Positions 10,301-16,910 of a stretch of DNA of 22,455 nucleotides are shown here, piece by piece. The stretch lies in the NCBI GenBank assembly GCA_900128395.1, contig LT649512.1, positions 1 to 22,455 of the forward strand, given 5' to 3'. Both the position numbers and the translations under genes were made by a program. The notes under the pieces were generated by a model. It was not told the DNA's origin. It saw only the letters and a list, made by a program, of their open reading frames with translations, and searched no databases. Origin of the DNA: Stramenopiles sp. TOSAG23-2. Taxonomy: Eukaryota; Sar. The number at the start of each line of letters is the position of its first letter. Positions within the stretch are counted from its first letter, which is position 1.

Positions 10301-12584
10301 AGTGAAACCGCCTGCTGACATATTCCGTTCAAATAGTTATGCAACAATTGATGTTGGCTTGGTAGCAAATTGGTTAGTTCGTTTGACGCCAGAGCAACAC
10401 GAACGTTTCATGCAATTGAAAGAACGATTTACTGCTGAGCTTGAAAACCGCGAGCTCATTAAGGACATGGAAGATCATGCTCATGCTGAAGAGGAAGCAA
10501 ATGCACAACGTTTAAGGGAACACTACGATTGGGGAAAAGGCCAACTACGATTGGAAGAATTTCAAAAGCGTCGCGCTGCACGATTGCAAAAAGGTGTCGA
10601 AAATCCTGAAGGGCTACCTGAAGATGTTTTGAATGCAAGGGAGGAATTAAAGGAAATTGCTGAAGGTGCACAAGGTCGATTAGTTAAAGGTTTGTATGGT
10701 AGAGACAGGCAATGGTGTGATCCAAATTTTCCACACACCGACGATTCAATTGGCTACTTTGAAGGCCGATCGTACGTTAAAGGTTGGCGTGCAGCTGCTG
10801 GAATTAATGCAGATGCAAAATTATTTGAAGGTGGTACTGATCCAGACGATGTACATCAAGGTATTTTACATAATGGTTGGTTGTTGAGCGCCATTCAAAT
10901 ATTAGCCGCTTCAGGTGGAGTTGGCGATGATGATGTAGATCCTTTATTAGCCAACATTTTCAAGGTGCATGAGGATCTTACACACACTACTGATAATGGG
11001 GCTTATGCCGTCCGTTTGTTTAAAAACGGTCAATGGGAAGCGGTCATTGTTGATGATTACTTTCCAGTATTGGACGACAAATATAAAGATTCAAAATCAG
11101 CAGGTGCAGCTTTTGCTCATTCAACCCAGATGGAAGAAATTTGGGTTGCTTTGTTGGAGAAAGCGATGGCAAAATATTATGGCACGTATTCAGCTTTAGA
11201 GACTGGATTTGTCCATTTTGCATTACAAGATTTGACAGGTGGTGAATCAGAGGCAATTTCCATTTCACAATCCAGCCGTGGCAGCAATAAGCAGTTGTTT
11301 TGGACGAAATTAATAAAATATCGTCGCAATAAATACCTTCTGGGAGCAAGCACTGTAAGTTCAGACTCTGCGGACCGGGAAATTTTAGATTCTGGCTTAG
11401 TTTTTGGAGCTTGCTATACAATTTTGCAAATTTTCGAATTTGATGGCTTGAAATTATTGCAACTTCGTAATCCACCTGGTGATCATGGAGAATGGAAAGG
11501 TGATTGGGGTGATGATTCTCCATTATGGACGAGAAGGATGAAAGCAAAATTGGATTATTCAGATGATGAGGATGATGGCTGCTTCTTTATGTCATTTGAT
11601 GATTTCTGCTCTAATTTCAAAACACTTTACGTCGGACGTTATTATGACCCGGACAAATGGTCTTATCAACAATGGACGGATTGGTGGAAAGCAAAAGAAG
11701 AGACCGATGCTGGCTTACCAAGTAAACATAATCCAAATTGCGTTGTCGCAAATAATCCACAATTTGGATTGTTTGTCCCTAGACCGTGTGATCTATGCAT
11801 CACGTTGTCACAAACGGATGATGGCATGGCCATTGGTGAAACAATTGAATGTGCAATGTATGTATTAAGGCCTTCTGATGAAAATGGTCGAATGGCACAA
11901 GAAAGTGAGCGTGTCGAATCATTGCCAATGGAGAAAATAGTTGCTCATACGGGTGATCCACAAGATTTAAGAGAACAGACGATTTATTGTACATTGGATC
12001 CTGGTTATTATACAATATTATGTGCAGCATATAAAAATGGAGAAGAAGGGCCATTCACTATAAAAGTCCATTCGAATTATGAGGTTACCATGTCTCAAAT
12101 ATGGCCACCATTGTGGAAGAAGAAGGGCTTGGCAGGTCCAGAAAAGACGTTGAAAGAGAAATTGTTAGAGAAGACAAAGGGTGGTTTAAGCGCCCTTGGT
12201 AATGCCGGGGCAAATTTAGCAGCAAAAGCTCATAAAGCAGCTATGGACAAAGTCAAACAGAATACGGACTGGGTTAAAGAGAAAACTGCTGATGAATTAG
12301 CGGAAGAAAGACTTTTGAACGAGGAAAATAGAATTGATGATGAAATTCAAGAACCAGAGGATGAAAAGACCCTTCGTATTGGGAAAGAAATGAAAAAGCT
12401 TTGGAAAAGAAGAACTGATCCAAGTGGTAAAGATTATTATTATAATAAAGAAACTGGTTTGTCAACCTTTGACAAACCTGAAGGTTTCATGGAAAAACGT
12501 GAAATTAGAGCATTGGAGAAAAAAGTCGAAACAGAAAAAACTAGAGCCGATGTGCGTGCAAGGGCTAGAGGTTTAAACAAGTAG
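4377..12584 (+). CDS. Giant DEK1-like transmembrane calpain, predicted protease-dead, with ectodomain and C-terminal WW domain
   Basis: The 2735-residue protein starts at an ATG in AAAATGG context and ends with TAG. Order: signal peptide (1-24); Cys-rich EGF-like region (25-137); C2-like domain (about 158-305, with NLPAKDSEF, SDPYVKI and VEVFDEDAG) interrupted by a Cys-rich insert (194-232); further ectodomain to about 625; roughly 23 hydrophobic segments in three blocks (628-834, 936-1197, 1351-1687), split by charged loops, one with an Asp/Glu run near 1224; Cys-rich 1819-1834; poly-Lys then poly-Glu (1843-1900); coiled linker to about 2105; calpain core about 2112-2430; calpain beta-sandwich about 2450-2568; WW domain 2676-2701 (second Trp is Phe). 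The core is unmistakable: VRLFKNGQW, IVDDYFP, ALLEKAMAKYYGTY, LQDLTGG. The usual QGxLGDCWF reads QGILHNGWL, so catalytic Cys is Gly2167. The usual GHAY reads GACY, so catalytic His is Ala2345. Asn2365 (RNPPG) remains. Plant DEK1 shares the many-TM plus C-terminal calpain plan and is an active plasma-membrane mechanosignalling protease. Here a scaffold or sensing role is inferred. Confidence 0.93.
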   Translation: MGKPQLLIPLLMTIAITFPDVIYSCKEDMDCSTIYPSQGRCTTGLGKRKEKGCICSCSIQDIKSGICDNPNGVTPEVLQDRHNEWFGVKEGNVDSTTYAFPKPLGFTGATCNVPLPQSVHSCSRQKKQFGDGYFGSCRAEVDAVGQRNGKDRTTEKQGGNVTFYVVGAKNLPAKDSEFAIASDPYVKITIPAHCSNPDPDYNDNLNSPVCTEPEVCDCANPSGDCCKIACDCENPKKGKGIFTHVMIRTTEVISNDENPKWPGIGEPLYFGVQESGQPYNVEVFDEDAGFELFPNLADDLLGSATDYIFACSSLDVQTPALFVDDRAPYDYGEIWAYNKRCDGDATTRCTFNDDCQSKLCEGPYSDMNTIYKRGIKCLEATWIPLIPDAAPNYCDGEDAICLQIRMDILPLSVTNIKVNEADANGETLKTRASAVINDEVLTGTKFSMPYVDDAITLINGRTLGGWAGARGGMIVQTFKNSRAVNNKSPNFITFTVNLDCEIFIFRENDANFRGKFDGDARPLAWMEAYEFEYDIELEAKFPGQADTEVWSGWRKKFKNDPDDPSSPQFPLTLTFGGNNNVVEGEVDINGNPAGDSNPDSHYIIIIKSLNTEGDIIRNVRKDFNFMDVFFGELVKFGIPIAIFSWIIALFLDKIDYRLDRIECYLIDMLKEFEEMDEPYLIGGLFIGFSLEPSEEDPSNLRFRRHLYYAATTIRMLVAIPFLSIFCFGAVCIYTVQPPAIGFAIILVLYPVFIAWAAKKKWDMLGWRLSYDVLKMFQVSFVMLMVYLILSPLIDPAYFKLPGDNTTRLPVDTFSVTCVSMALNMLPMMVIAFINDEELSKSFKQMTAVVSKNQKLSRAKDKLKKIGTLGLKLRMMKANHEQANNTGVPEPKEKDHTMADYLGEDYTIDGRLSAFNHSDPMATGMFASRRERVKTSQRLYTASIVVLALYNLIMETEGAAKYSGQAFGLSLTVVALDMCFWLRFRGKCEWGPGYTVMLLIACRACLVIFCGDYWLIGCAGAYFVLGVALGNDIVDYRLKIMNSYEIGAVAFFGNVEKEKNNDIAASPEFVLGVLSFEFLVLLLGAIFLISPEAMPKFSILTQQWPVWIFGLMSFFVVILYALSITTSRSYYLRAKGLLSSELFFFRRNIKVPEVLAAATYGWLQLLGLMMYALTDSHLFLELTILLPIITGLGSSLLNVWRKNDYEFLPSFTKPERRVEQKEKNDDDDDEEEDKEDYEGKSSAFTGFALPPLQKGDDGENSGGFLGGLGGNIKMPALPMRSAFGSKQQAEASQNGRDSGGYGDSGRQASMDMMTQGKFVLKDQWELEDRKLIDPRDMLSFEALMKGKLSPNDYFIVANLLVFLFAIFVLGFIMTLTLEDAYKWTGFAFTGGMYLMICTAFPIIKYFNILKWTWDMIVCLVIAGMIDIGGGLFFWLVILGDANPRKGEIDINSNMALACLIITFYYPLLVLTGAAIYKWHDDQWHDGKFVKIVMPVSFFFIIILNVILYLWSPMRPPYNIYPGLVFTLVFATASTCLFLLRIWTKNDHYLPPKYQRRLKSTLAGISAVSFAVGIFSTTNDTLVFAMSIGFLCYIVLLFGEVLGWHFARPAVSPMYVAHCVFPMYTYNPATNNIREETGIGLTMYAGFGVTLIWGIFCIMFVNPIGLGVAITAGMLLAFTTVTLHLISLTPQLLGEATKCVDQALLEFSGGEACKYFELRRSMVTPKSRKWTRIDEKEREEQKMLNRYAAKKKDEDDGPRQEPGRSKAFKAAQAVENINFSMEFEDFESMYYGKRRFDAIFNFSSALSDCFRHGGGPLAFFCCMGRMSICCRALSCCKKRGRNKYKKKKKKKKKKRAVMPSKSEEGEEKDDEEEKSHEESDEEKEEESGEESEEEEEEEEEKKPLKEEPKLPLRNYVKLFGQLRKLDRQLNKEYEEEIRMLIHFELLVVVAAKSRIEKESTLFQMFLRENRFKLLANGVKPPADIFRSNSYATIDVGLVANWLVRLTPEQHERFMQLKERFTAELENRELIKDMEDHAHAEEEANAQRLREHYDWGKGQLRLEEFQKRRAARLQKGVENPEGLPEDVLNAREELKEIAEGAQGRLVKGLYGRDRQWCDPNFPHTDDSIGYFEGRSYVKGWRAAAGINADAKLFEGGTDPDDVHQGILHNGWLLSAIQILAASGGVGDDDVDPLLANIFKVHEDLTHTTDNGAYAVRLFKNGQWEAVIVDDYFPVLDDKYKDSKSAGAAFAHSTQMEEIWVALLEKAMAKYYGTYSALETGFVHFALQDLTGGESEAISISQSSRGSNKQLFWTKLIKYRRNKYLLGASTVSSDSADREILDSGLVFGACYTILQIFEFDGLKLLQLRNPPGDHGEWKGDWGDDSPLWTRRMKAKLDYSDDEDDGCFFMSFDDFCSNFKTLYVGRYYDPDKWSYQQWTDWWKAKEETDAGLPSKHNPNCVVANNPQFGLFVPRPCDLCITLSQTDDGMAIGETIECAMYVLRPSDENGRMAQESERVESLPMEKIVAHTGDPQDLREQTIYCTLDPGYYTILCAAYKNGEEGPFTIKVHSNYEVTMSQIWPPLWKKKGLAGPEKTLKEKLLEKTKGGLSALGNAGANLAAKAHKAAMDKVKQNTDWVKEKTADELAEERLLNEENRIDDEIQEPEDEKTLRIGKEMKKLWKRRTDPSGKDYYYNKETGLSTFDKPEGFMEKREIRALEKKVETEKTRADVRARARGLNK

Positions 12585-12772
12585 TATTAATAATTTTTAG
12601 TATATTAATACTATGCATAGATATGATATGATGATATCATATATATGATACGACTATCGAGAGAATATCATAATATGCATATAAAAATAATTCTCTTATT
12701 TATAATATTTAAAGATTTTATTTACTCATAATCTTATATTCACTATATATGTGTAATTACCAGAAATAATTA

Positions 12773-12801
12773 AATACTACGCGTACGTCGTACGAAGTAT
12801 T
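12773..12801. repeat. Imperfect hairpin rich in CGTACG
   Basis: Outer arms AATACT (12773-12778) and AGTATT (12796-12801) pair around two adjacent CGTACG palindromes (12782-12787 and 12789-12794). The 12-mer at 12789-12800 recurs as its reverse complement at 13115-13126 and 13236-13247, inside both copies of the 121-bp duplication. It is 189 bp past the calpain-like stop codon. A role in 3' end formation or factor binding is possible but unproven. Confidence 0.5.
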
Positions 12802-12851
12802 AGTTCGTATTATCTAGACAGAATTGCATAAAATGAAAGAGTGTGGAAGAA

Positions 12852-13034
12852 TTATTTATGTTGTGTAGATCCCGGGGAATCAAGAGCGGTAACTGCTGGT
12901 CGTGGTTGTTTTTGTTTCTTTTTGACTGGTCGTCGTCGCTCTTTAACTCGCGCCGCTATATTTTGGGAATCTGAAGTATCATTAGTGGGTAAGTGCATAA
13001 TCTGAGGCAGTATCGATCGCCCATACAATTCCAT
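12852..13034 (-). CDS. Possible small basic protein or terminal exon (doubtful)
   Basis: This 60-residue ORF has an ATG at 13034-13032 and a TAA. Its second half is highly basic (AARVKERRRPVKKKQKQPR, residues about 27-45) and lies in a patch richer in G and C than the surrounding spacer, which is unusual for non-coding DNA here. The first four codons fall inside copy 1 of the 121-bp tandem duplication; copy 2 provides a second upstream ATG in the same sequence context. No family is recognised. It could be a chance ORF or a remnant of a lost gene end. Confidence 0.25.
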   Translation of the reverse strand: MELYGRSILPQIMHLPTNDTSDSQNIAARVKERRRPVKKKQKQPRPAVTALDSPGSTQHK

Positions 13035-13265
13035 GGCTACTGTATGACTTTTTGTCTGAATTGCGTGTGTAGCGCTGAAATGTTGTTTTCTCGATTGCCA
13101 TGTTCGGCATATATATACTTCGTACGTATGTTATGTAAGAACACTACAATTCCATGGCTACTGTATGACTTTTTGTCTGAATTGCGTGTGTAGCGCTGAA
13201 ATGTTGTTTTCTCGATTGCCATGTTCGGCATATATATACTTCGTACGTATGTTATGTAAGAACAC
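13024..13265. repeat. Tandem duplication A, 2 x 121 bp, identical copies
   Basis: Copy 1 is 13024-13144 and copy 2 is 13145-13265, with no difference between them. The match extends one base (T) past the second copy, giving a 1-bp junction homology. It lies in the convergent spacer 83 bp beyond the transporter stop codon. No spacer separates the copies and no third copy was seen. Confidence 0.95.
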
Positions 13266-13348
13266 TCCGTATTTTGTATTACACTCAGCCCGAAAATGAT
13301 ACTTCTTTGAGTAGGATCTCTCGGTATTCCTCTATTTAATTTCTCATC

Positions 13349-14413
13349 TCACACATTATTGAAATTTCGCCTCGACTGTAAACCTGATACATCATCATGA
13401 TCTAACGCAATTTTCTTCTTCTTCTTTTGTTGTTGTATATAAGAATATAATCCAACACCAATAAATGCAAGTATCATACCATTGCGATTTAAAGAAGAAA
13501 TTTTTTTATCAAAAAGGTATATGGTTACTATGATCGAACATATTCGTTGTACTATTTTTGCAATGTTTTGTGACAATGGTTGCAAGACAGCCAAACCTTG
13601 CCATGCACATAAGCTTGCAACCCACTGTAATGTAGCACCAAAAATAATCTTCTTCAATGGAATGAGCAATATATCGCCATATAATACTTCTTCTACAAAT
13701 GCAAGGGGAAAAATGCCAATTGTAGCACATACGGCCAGTTCAAAATGCCCTAGAACGGTTGTCCGCAAGGAATTCCATAAATCTGTTTCAGGAACTTTTG
13801 GCAATATATGTAGCTTTATATAAATTCTTTGAAACGAGCCTAAGCAAGTAGCAACAATAGCTGCTGCAGCGCCAATAATATTGAATTCGTAATCCCCCGA
13901 TGCAGCAAGCATCGCACCAGCTAATATTGGTATTAAAGATATGTAGACATTCGTTGGGTATGATTTATTTAACCACAATTTACTTATAATCACCAATGCA
14001 AATGGCGACGTCGCCTTCAGCGTTTGAAAAAGCGAAACAGAAATTAATTTATACGCTAGTAATGATAAATATTTGGATGCTATCATACTAACTATTGTTG
14101 GAAGCATAATTTTCCATTTTGAATAGACCGTTTTCTTGACTTGTATTAACGATATATCGTTAAAGGAAAAATTTAAAAGCATGTAATCAAGTATTATTGC
14201 TACTAAAAAATTGATAAACCCTAAGGTTAATGGCAATACTTTTTGTCCTTTTTTTAATAAACTTTTATTTGTTGCGGTAGCAGTTATTTGACAAGTATAC
14301 CATATAAAAATAATAGAAATAACACGACCATTTCTATTGAAAAAGGATGATGATGTTGTATGGTCTTTTTTATTCTCATCCTGATTTTTCCCATTCTCTT
14401 TTTCTATTTCCAT
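13349..14413 (-). CDS. Triose-phosphate / nucleotide-sugar transporter-like protein (TPT/DMT superfamily)
   Basis: The 354-residue protein starts at ATG 14413-14411 and ends with TGA. A hydrophilic 30-residue N-terminus precedes about ten hydrophobic segments (about 31-48, 57-81, 103-123, 126-146, 153-171, 176-194, 218-240, 249-270, 286-301, 310-327). Family-typical motifs are VSLFQTLKATSPF (126-138, with the conserved Lys133 before xxxP), IPILAGAMLAASGDYEFNIIG (161-181) and LQPLSQNIAKIVQRICSIIV (277-296). In plastid phosphate translocators the last segment carries a Lys-Arg pair that holds the substrate phosphate. Here the pair reads Gln289-Arg290, which leaves the substrate open. The tail 329-335 is poly-Lys followed by acidic residues. 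It probably sits in a Golgi, ER or plastid membrane. No plastid-type leader is visible, which favours the secretory pathway or a SLC35E-like role. Its start faces the 15670 gene across a 1256-bp spacer. Confidence 0.85.
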   Translation of the reverse strand: MEIEKENGKNQDENKKDHTTSSSFFNRNGRVISIIFIWYTCQITATATNKSLLKKGQKVLPLTLGFINFLVAIILDYMLLNFSFNDISLIQVKKTVYSKWKIMLPTIVSMIASKYLSLLAYKLISVSLFQTLKATSPFALVIISKLWLNKSYPTNVYISLIPILAGAMLAASGDYEFNIIGAAAAIVATCLGSFQRIYIKLHILPKVPETDLWNSLRTTVLGHFELAVCATIGIFPLAFVEEVLYGDILLIPLKKIIFGATLQWVASLCAWQGLAVLQPLSQNIAKIVQRICSIIVTIYLFDKKISSLNRNGMILAFIGVGLYSYIQQQKKKKKIALDHDDVSGLQSRRNFNNV

Positions 14414-14435
14414 TTTGTATTTTTCTCCGTTTTAA

Positions 14436-14458
14436 TTATCTATCTATCTGTCTATCTA
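14436..14458. repeat. TATC/TCTA tetranucleotide microsatellite
   Basis: About five TATC-type units with one TCTG variant lie 23 bp upstream of the transporter start codon, probably within its 5' UTR or core promoter. Confidence 0.8.
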
Positions 14459-14542
14459 CATATATGTACATATATATCAACCACAATGTTTGTTTCGATC
14501 AATTCCTAACACATGAGCTACTCGGTCCCTTCACATTAATGG

Positions 14543-14802
14543 TGTCTCGTCTTCTACGTCTTGCTTCTCTCCTTTTAAAATGAAGCAAGGAGCGAAGAGC
14601 GAAGCGACGTATAACACATGAGCTACAGTATATATTTCATATATGGCCAGCTGAAATATTATGGATTGAGAATGTCTCGTCTTCTACGTCTTGCTTCTCT
14701 CCTTTTAAAATGAAGCAAGGAGCGAAGAGCGAAGCGACGTATAACACATGAGCTACAGTATATATTTCATATATGGCCAGCTGAAATATTATGGATTGAG
14801 AA
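14543..14802. repeat. Tandem duplication B, 2 x 130 bp, identical copies
   Basis: Copy 1 is 14543-14672 and copy 2 is 14673-14802, identical, with no junction homology. Each unit holds an inverted repeat, CTTGCTTC with GAAGCAAG, around a TCTCCTTTTAAAAT loop (first copy about 14559-14588). Each unit also carries the 15-base word TAACACATGAGCTAC (14612-14626 and 14742-14756), which occurs once more just upstream at 14507-14521. Confidence 0.95.
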
Positions 14803-14894
14803 GATGATTTGCACATTTGCAAATTATTATTATAAAAAAAAAATTGCAGTGCCCTAGTTAATGTCAAAAGACGTTTAATATATAAAACAATCCT

Positions 14895-15176
14895 ATTCAG
14901 TGCTATTTTAAAATATATACTTGATAGACTATAAATTTTGATTGGAAAGCATGAAATGAGGATAAAAATCAATCATTTTTGCGGAAATATTTACCATTTT
15001 CAAGGAAGAAATGTGTGAAAAATGTGAAAATTGGAATTCAGTGCTATTTTAAAATATATACTTGATAGACTATAAATTTTGATTGGAAAGCATGAAATGA
15101 GGATAAAAATCAATCATTTTTGCGGAAATATTTACCATTTTCAAGGAAGAAATGTGTGAAAAATGTGAAAATTGGA
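14895..15176. repeat. Tandem duplication C, 2 x 141 bp, identical copies
   Basis: Copy 1 is 14895-15035 and copy 2 is 15036-15176, identical, with 1-bp junction homology (A). The unit is AT-rich and non-coding. It begins 92 bp after duplication B ends. Confidence 0.95.
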
Positions 15177-15462
15177 AATCAATATGAATACCTATCAAAA
15201 TATCATAAATTATACTTCAACGGGTAATTAGAATACCAAAAATGATAAGGATAAAAATAACACTAAATAGCATTGTTTTTCCTCAGGGATGATAATATGA
15301 GTATTTTTCATCTATTCTTTTTTTGATTTTTGATTTTATCATTCGGCATTTTGGCACTTTGATGAACACATGTGCACATCTTATTTTCATAACAATCTTT
15401 ATATAAAACAATTAGTAGTAGTCGTCATCTAGAATTATTGATAAATGATTAAGTGATTGTAA

Positions 15463-15654
15463 ATACATGTGTATGGACAATATAGACGACTGTATGTTTA
15501 AAAGATTTTGATAAACTGTTATACTATTCTGGGGACAAGTTTGTATAGATCGTATTTCATACATGTGTATGGACAATATAGACGACTGTATGTTTAAAAG
15601 ATTTTGATAAACTGTTATACTATTCTGGGGACAAGTTTGTATAGATCGTATTTC
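15463..15654. repeat. Tandem duplication D, 2 x 96 bp, identical copies
   Basis: Copy 1 is 15463-15558 and copy 2 is 15559-15654, identical, with no junction homology. The second copy ends 15 bp before the ATG of the four-TM gene, so its 5' UTR or core promoter is duplicated. Confidence 0.95.
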
Positions 15655-15669
15655 CATTTGATAAATAAG

Positions 15670-16467
15670 ATGTTGCCAAAATTACCAAAAATGAAGAGTA
15701 AAAACAAACAAAAAAAGAATAATGAAGTTCCAACAATAATGGATGAACATACGAGCGTTATGATAGAAAAAGAGGAGGAAGATGATGATGTAAGTAATAA
15801 TGGTGATGATGAAGAAGAAGATTATGATGAGGATGATGTCGATGAAAATGTAAATACATCTGAAGATGCAATGGAATTATTTGTTAAATTATACAATATC
15901 GTTACAAATGTAAGACGTGTTGCGTTTATACAATTAACAACATTTTTTGTTTTATTAATTGTATCCGCGACAGTTAGTAAACGTTATGCGTGGACAAAAG
16001 CTGTGCATACTGTTACTTTTTTAATTTTCAATCTTGAAACAATATTATGGATCAAAACATTTAGTAGTATTTATCCTACATTAGTTGGCATATATAGCTG
16101 GTATTATGATACATTTCAAAAGCCATGTTTACACATTTCATTGTACCGACATCTTATAATAAGTTCATTTATTGATTTAATATTCAGTTTATCATTATTT
16201 TTCACAACAATTAATGCCTATCATCATAAAATTAAAAGTGTGATGCCCTTTGCATATTTTGCTTTCTCGTTTTTATTGTCTTTATTTTGTAGCATTGGAA
16301 ATGGTTACATATTAACAATACGCAAAATATTATTAATATATGATGATGATGAATATGGTGGTGGAATATATAGTACAATTAGTCCGGATGATGATGATGA
16401 ACATATAGCAGATGATATAGACGATATGGTTGAGGATGAATTAGAGACAAATTTTAATACTGTGTAA
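15670..16467 (+). CDS. Acidic four-TM membrane protein of unknown function
   Basis: The 265-residue protein starts at ATG 15670. The frame is open further upstream to 15604, but with no ATG before 15670, and that stretch lies in duplication D. Residues 1-20 are basic. Residues 32-67 are strongly acidic (Asp/Glu with few Asn). Four hydrophobic segments follow at about 83-102, 110-132, 158-181 and 192-214, and the tail 224-262 is again Asp/Glu-rich. The even number of segments and the similar charge of both tails suggest that both ends face the same side, probably the cytosol. No signal peptide or known motif is seen. The layout resembles MARVEL-type four-TM proteins only in outline. Its stop codon and last 17 codons lie inside duplication E. 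It converges on the eight-TM gene, which is also Asp-rich. Confidence 0.75.
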   Translation: MLPKLPKMKSKNKQKKNNEVPTIMDEHTSVMIEKEEEDDDVSNNGDDEEEDYDEDDVDENVNTSEDAMELFVKLYNIVTNVRRVAFIQLTTFFVLLIVSATVSKRYAWTKAVHTVTFLIFNLETILWIKTFSSIYPTLVGIYSWYYDTFQKPCLHISLYRHLIISSFIDLIFSLSLFFTTINAYHHKIKSVMPFAYFAFSFLLSLFCSIGNGYILTIRKILLIYDDDEYGGGIYSTISPDDDDEHIADDIDDMVEDELETNFNTV

Positions 16468-16702
16468 GAATGAAAAAAAACATTTTTTTTTTATTACGGG
16501 CTTTTGAGTTATATTTTTAAATAAAAAAATGTGTACTTCATAATAATCTCAACACTTTTATAGACGATATGGTTGAGGATGAATTAGAGACAAATTTTAA
16601 TACTGTGTAAGAATGAAAAAAAACATTTTTTTTTTATTACGGGCTTTTGAGTTATATTTTTAAATAAAAAAAATGTGTACTTCATAATAATCTCAACACT
16701 TT
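16416..16702. repeat. Tandem duplication E, 143 + 144 bp, copying the 3' end of the four-TM gene
   Basis: Copy 1 is 16416-16558 and copy 2 is 16559-16702. They match except for one extra A in the A-run of copy 2 (16666-16673 against 16523-16529). Copy 1 holds the last 17 codons, the TAA and 91 bp of 3' flank. Copy 2 repeats all of this in the spacer. The gene itself stays intact. Confidence 0.95.
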
Positions 16703-16910
16703 CATACAAAGTTTCCCCCTTGTCCTTTATGTTTATTTGTTCTCTCTCGATCTCTCTAAAACCCCCTCTTCCTCACATCGTAAAACCTTTTAAGACATTT
16801 AATGCTTTACTTTTCAATCGATCACTACTACGTTTAGGCAAAGATTGCTGCTCGTTTCTACTCACATTATCTTCATGTTCTCTCTCGATCTCTCTAAAAC
16901 CCCCTCTTCC
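16468..16910. other. Convergent spacer made almost wholly of duplicated gene ends
   Basis: Of 443 bp between the stop codons of the two convergent membrane-protein genes, all but the 35 bp at 16703-16737 belong to duplications E and F. Removing one copy of each would leave about 161 bp. A-runs, T-runs and AAATAAA-like sequences that may direct polyadenylation are present in both E copies. Confidence 0.85.

Larger units (their letters stand above)
12585..13348. other. Convergent intergenic region downstream of the calpain-like gene and the transporter gene
   Basis: This 764-bp spacer lies between two converging genes. The first 250 bp are AT-rich with short palindromes such as ATGATATCAT (12631-12640). 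A GC-richer patch (about 12870-12960) carries a small minus-strand ORF. The rest is mostly the 121-bp tandem duplication. No RNA gene was recognised. Confidence 0.75.
14414..15669. other. Divergent intergenic region filled with tandem duplications
   Basis: This 1256-bp spacer lies between the transporter start and the four-TM gene start. It contains a TCTA microsatellite, three two-copy duplications (B, C and D) that together occupy 734 bp, and AT-rich remainder. ORFs here (for example minus 14637-14972) run through the duplications and look random. No RNA gene was seen. Confidence 0.8.

Noticed and set aside
13130-13320. Intron gain by tandem duplication (GTAAG in unit A, TTTTCCAG in unit G)
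   Set aside because: The duplications lie outside coding regions apart from gene ends whose frames stay intact, and the flanking genes need no splicing.
14637-14972. 111-residue minus-strand ORF
   Set aside because: It runs through the end of duplication B and the start of C and shows no domain. It looks like a chance frame in AT-rich repeats.
15604-15669. Upstream extension of the four-TM gene to 15604
   Set aside because: The extension begins with TTG and lies in a duplicated spacer segment; the first ATG is at 15670.
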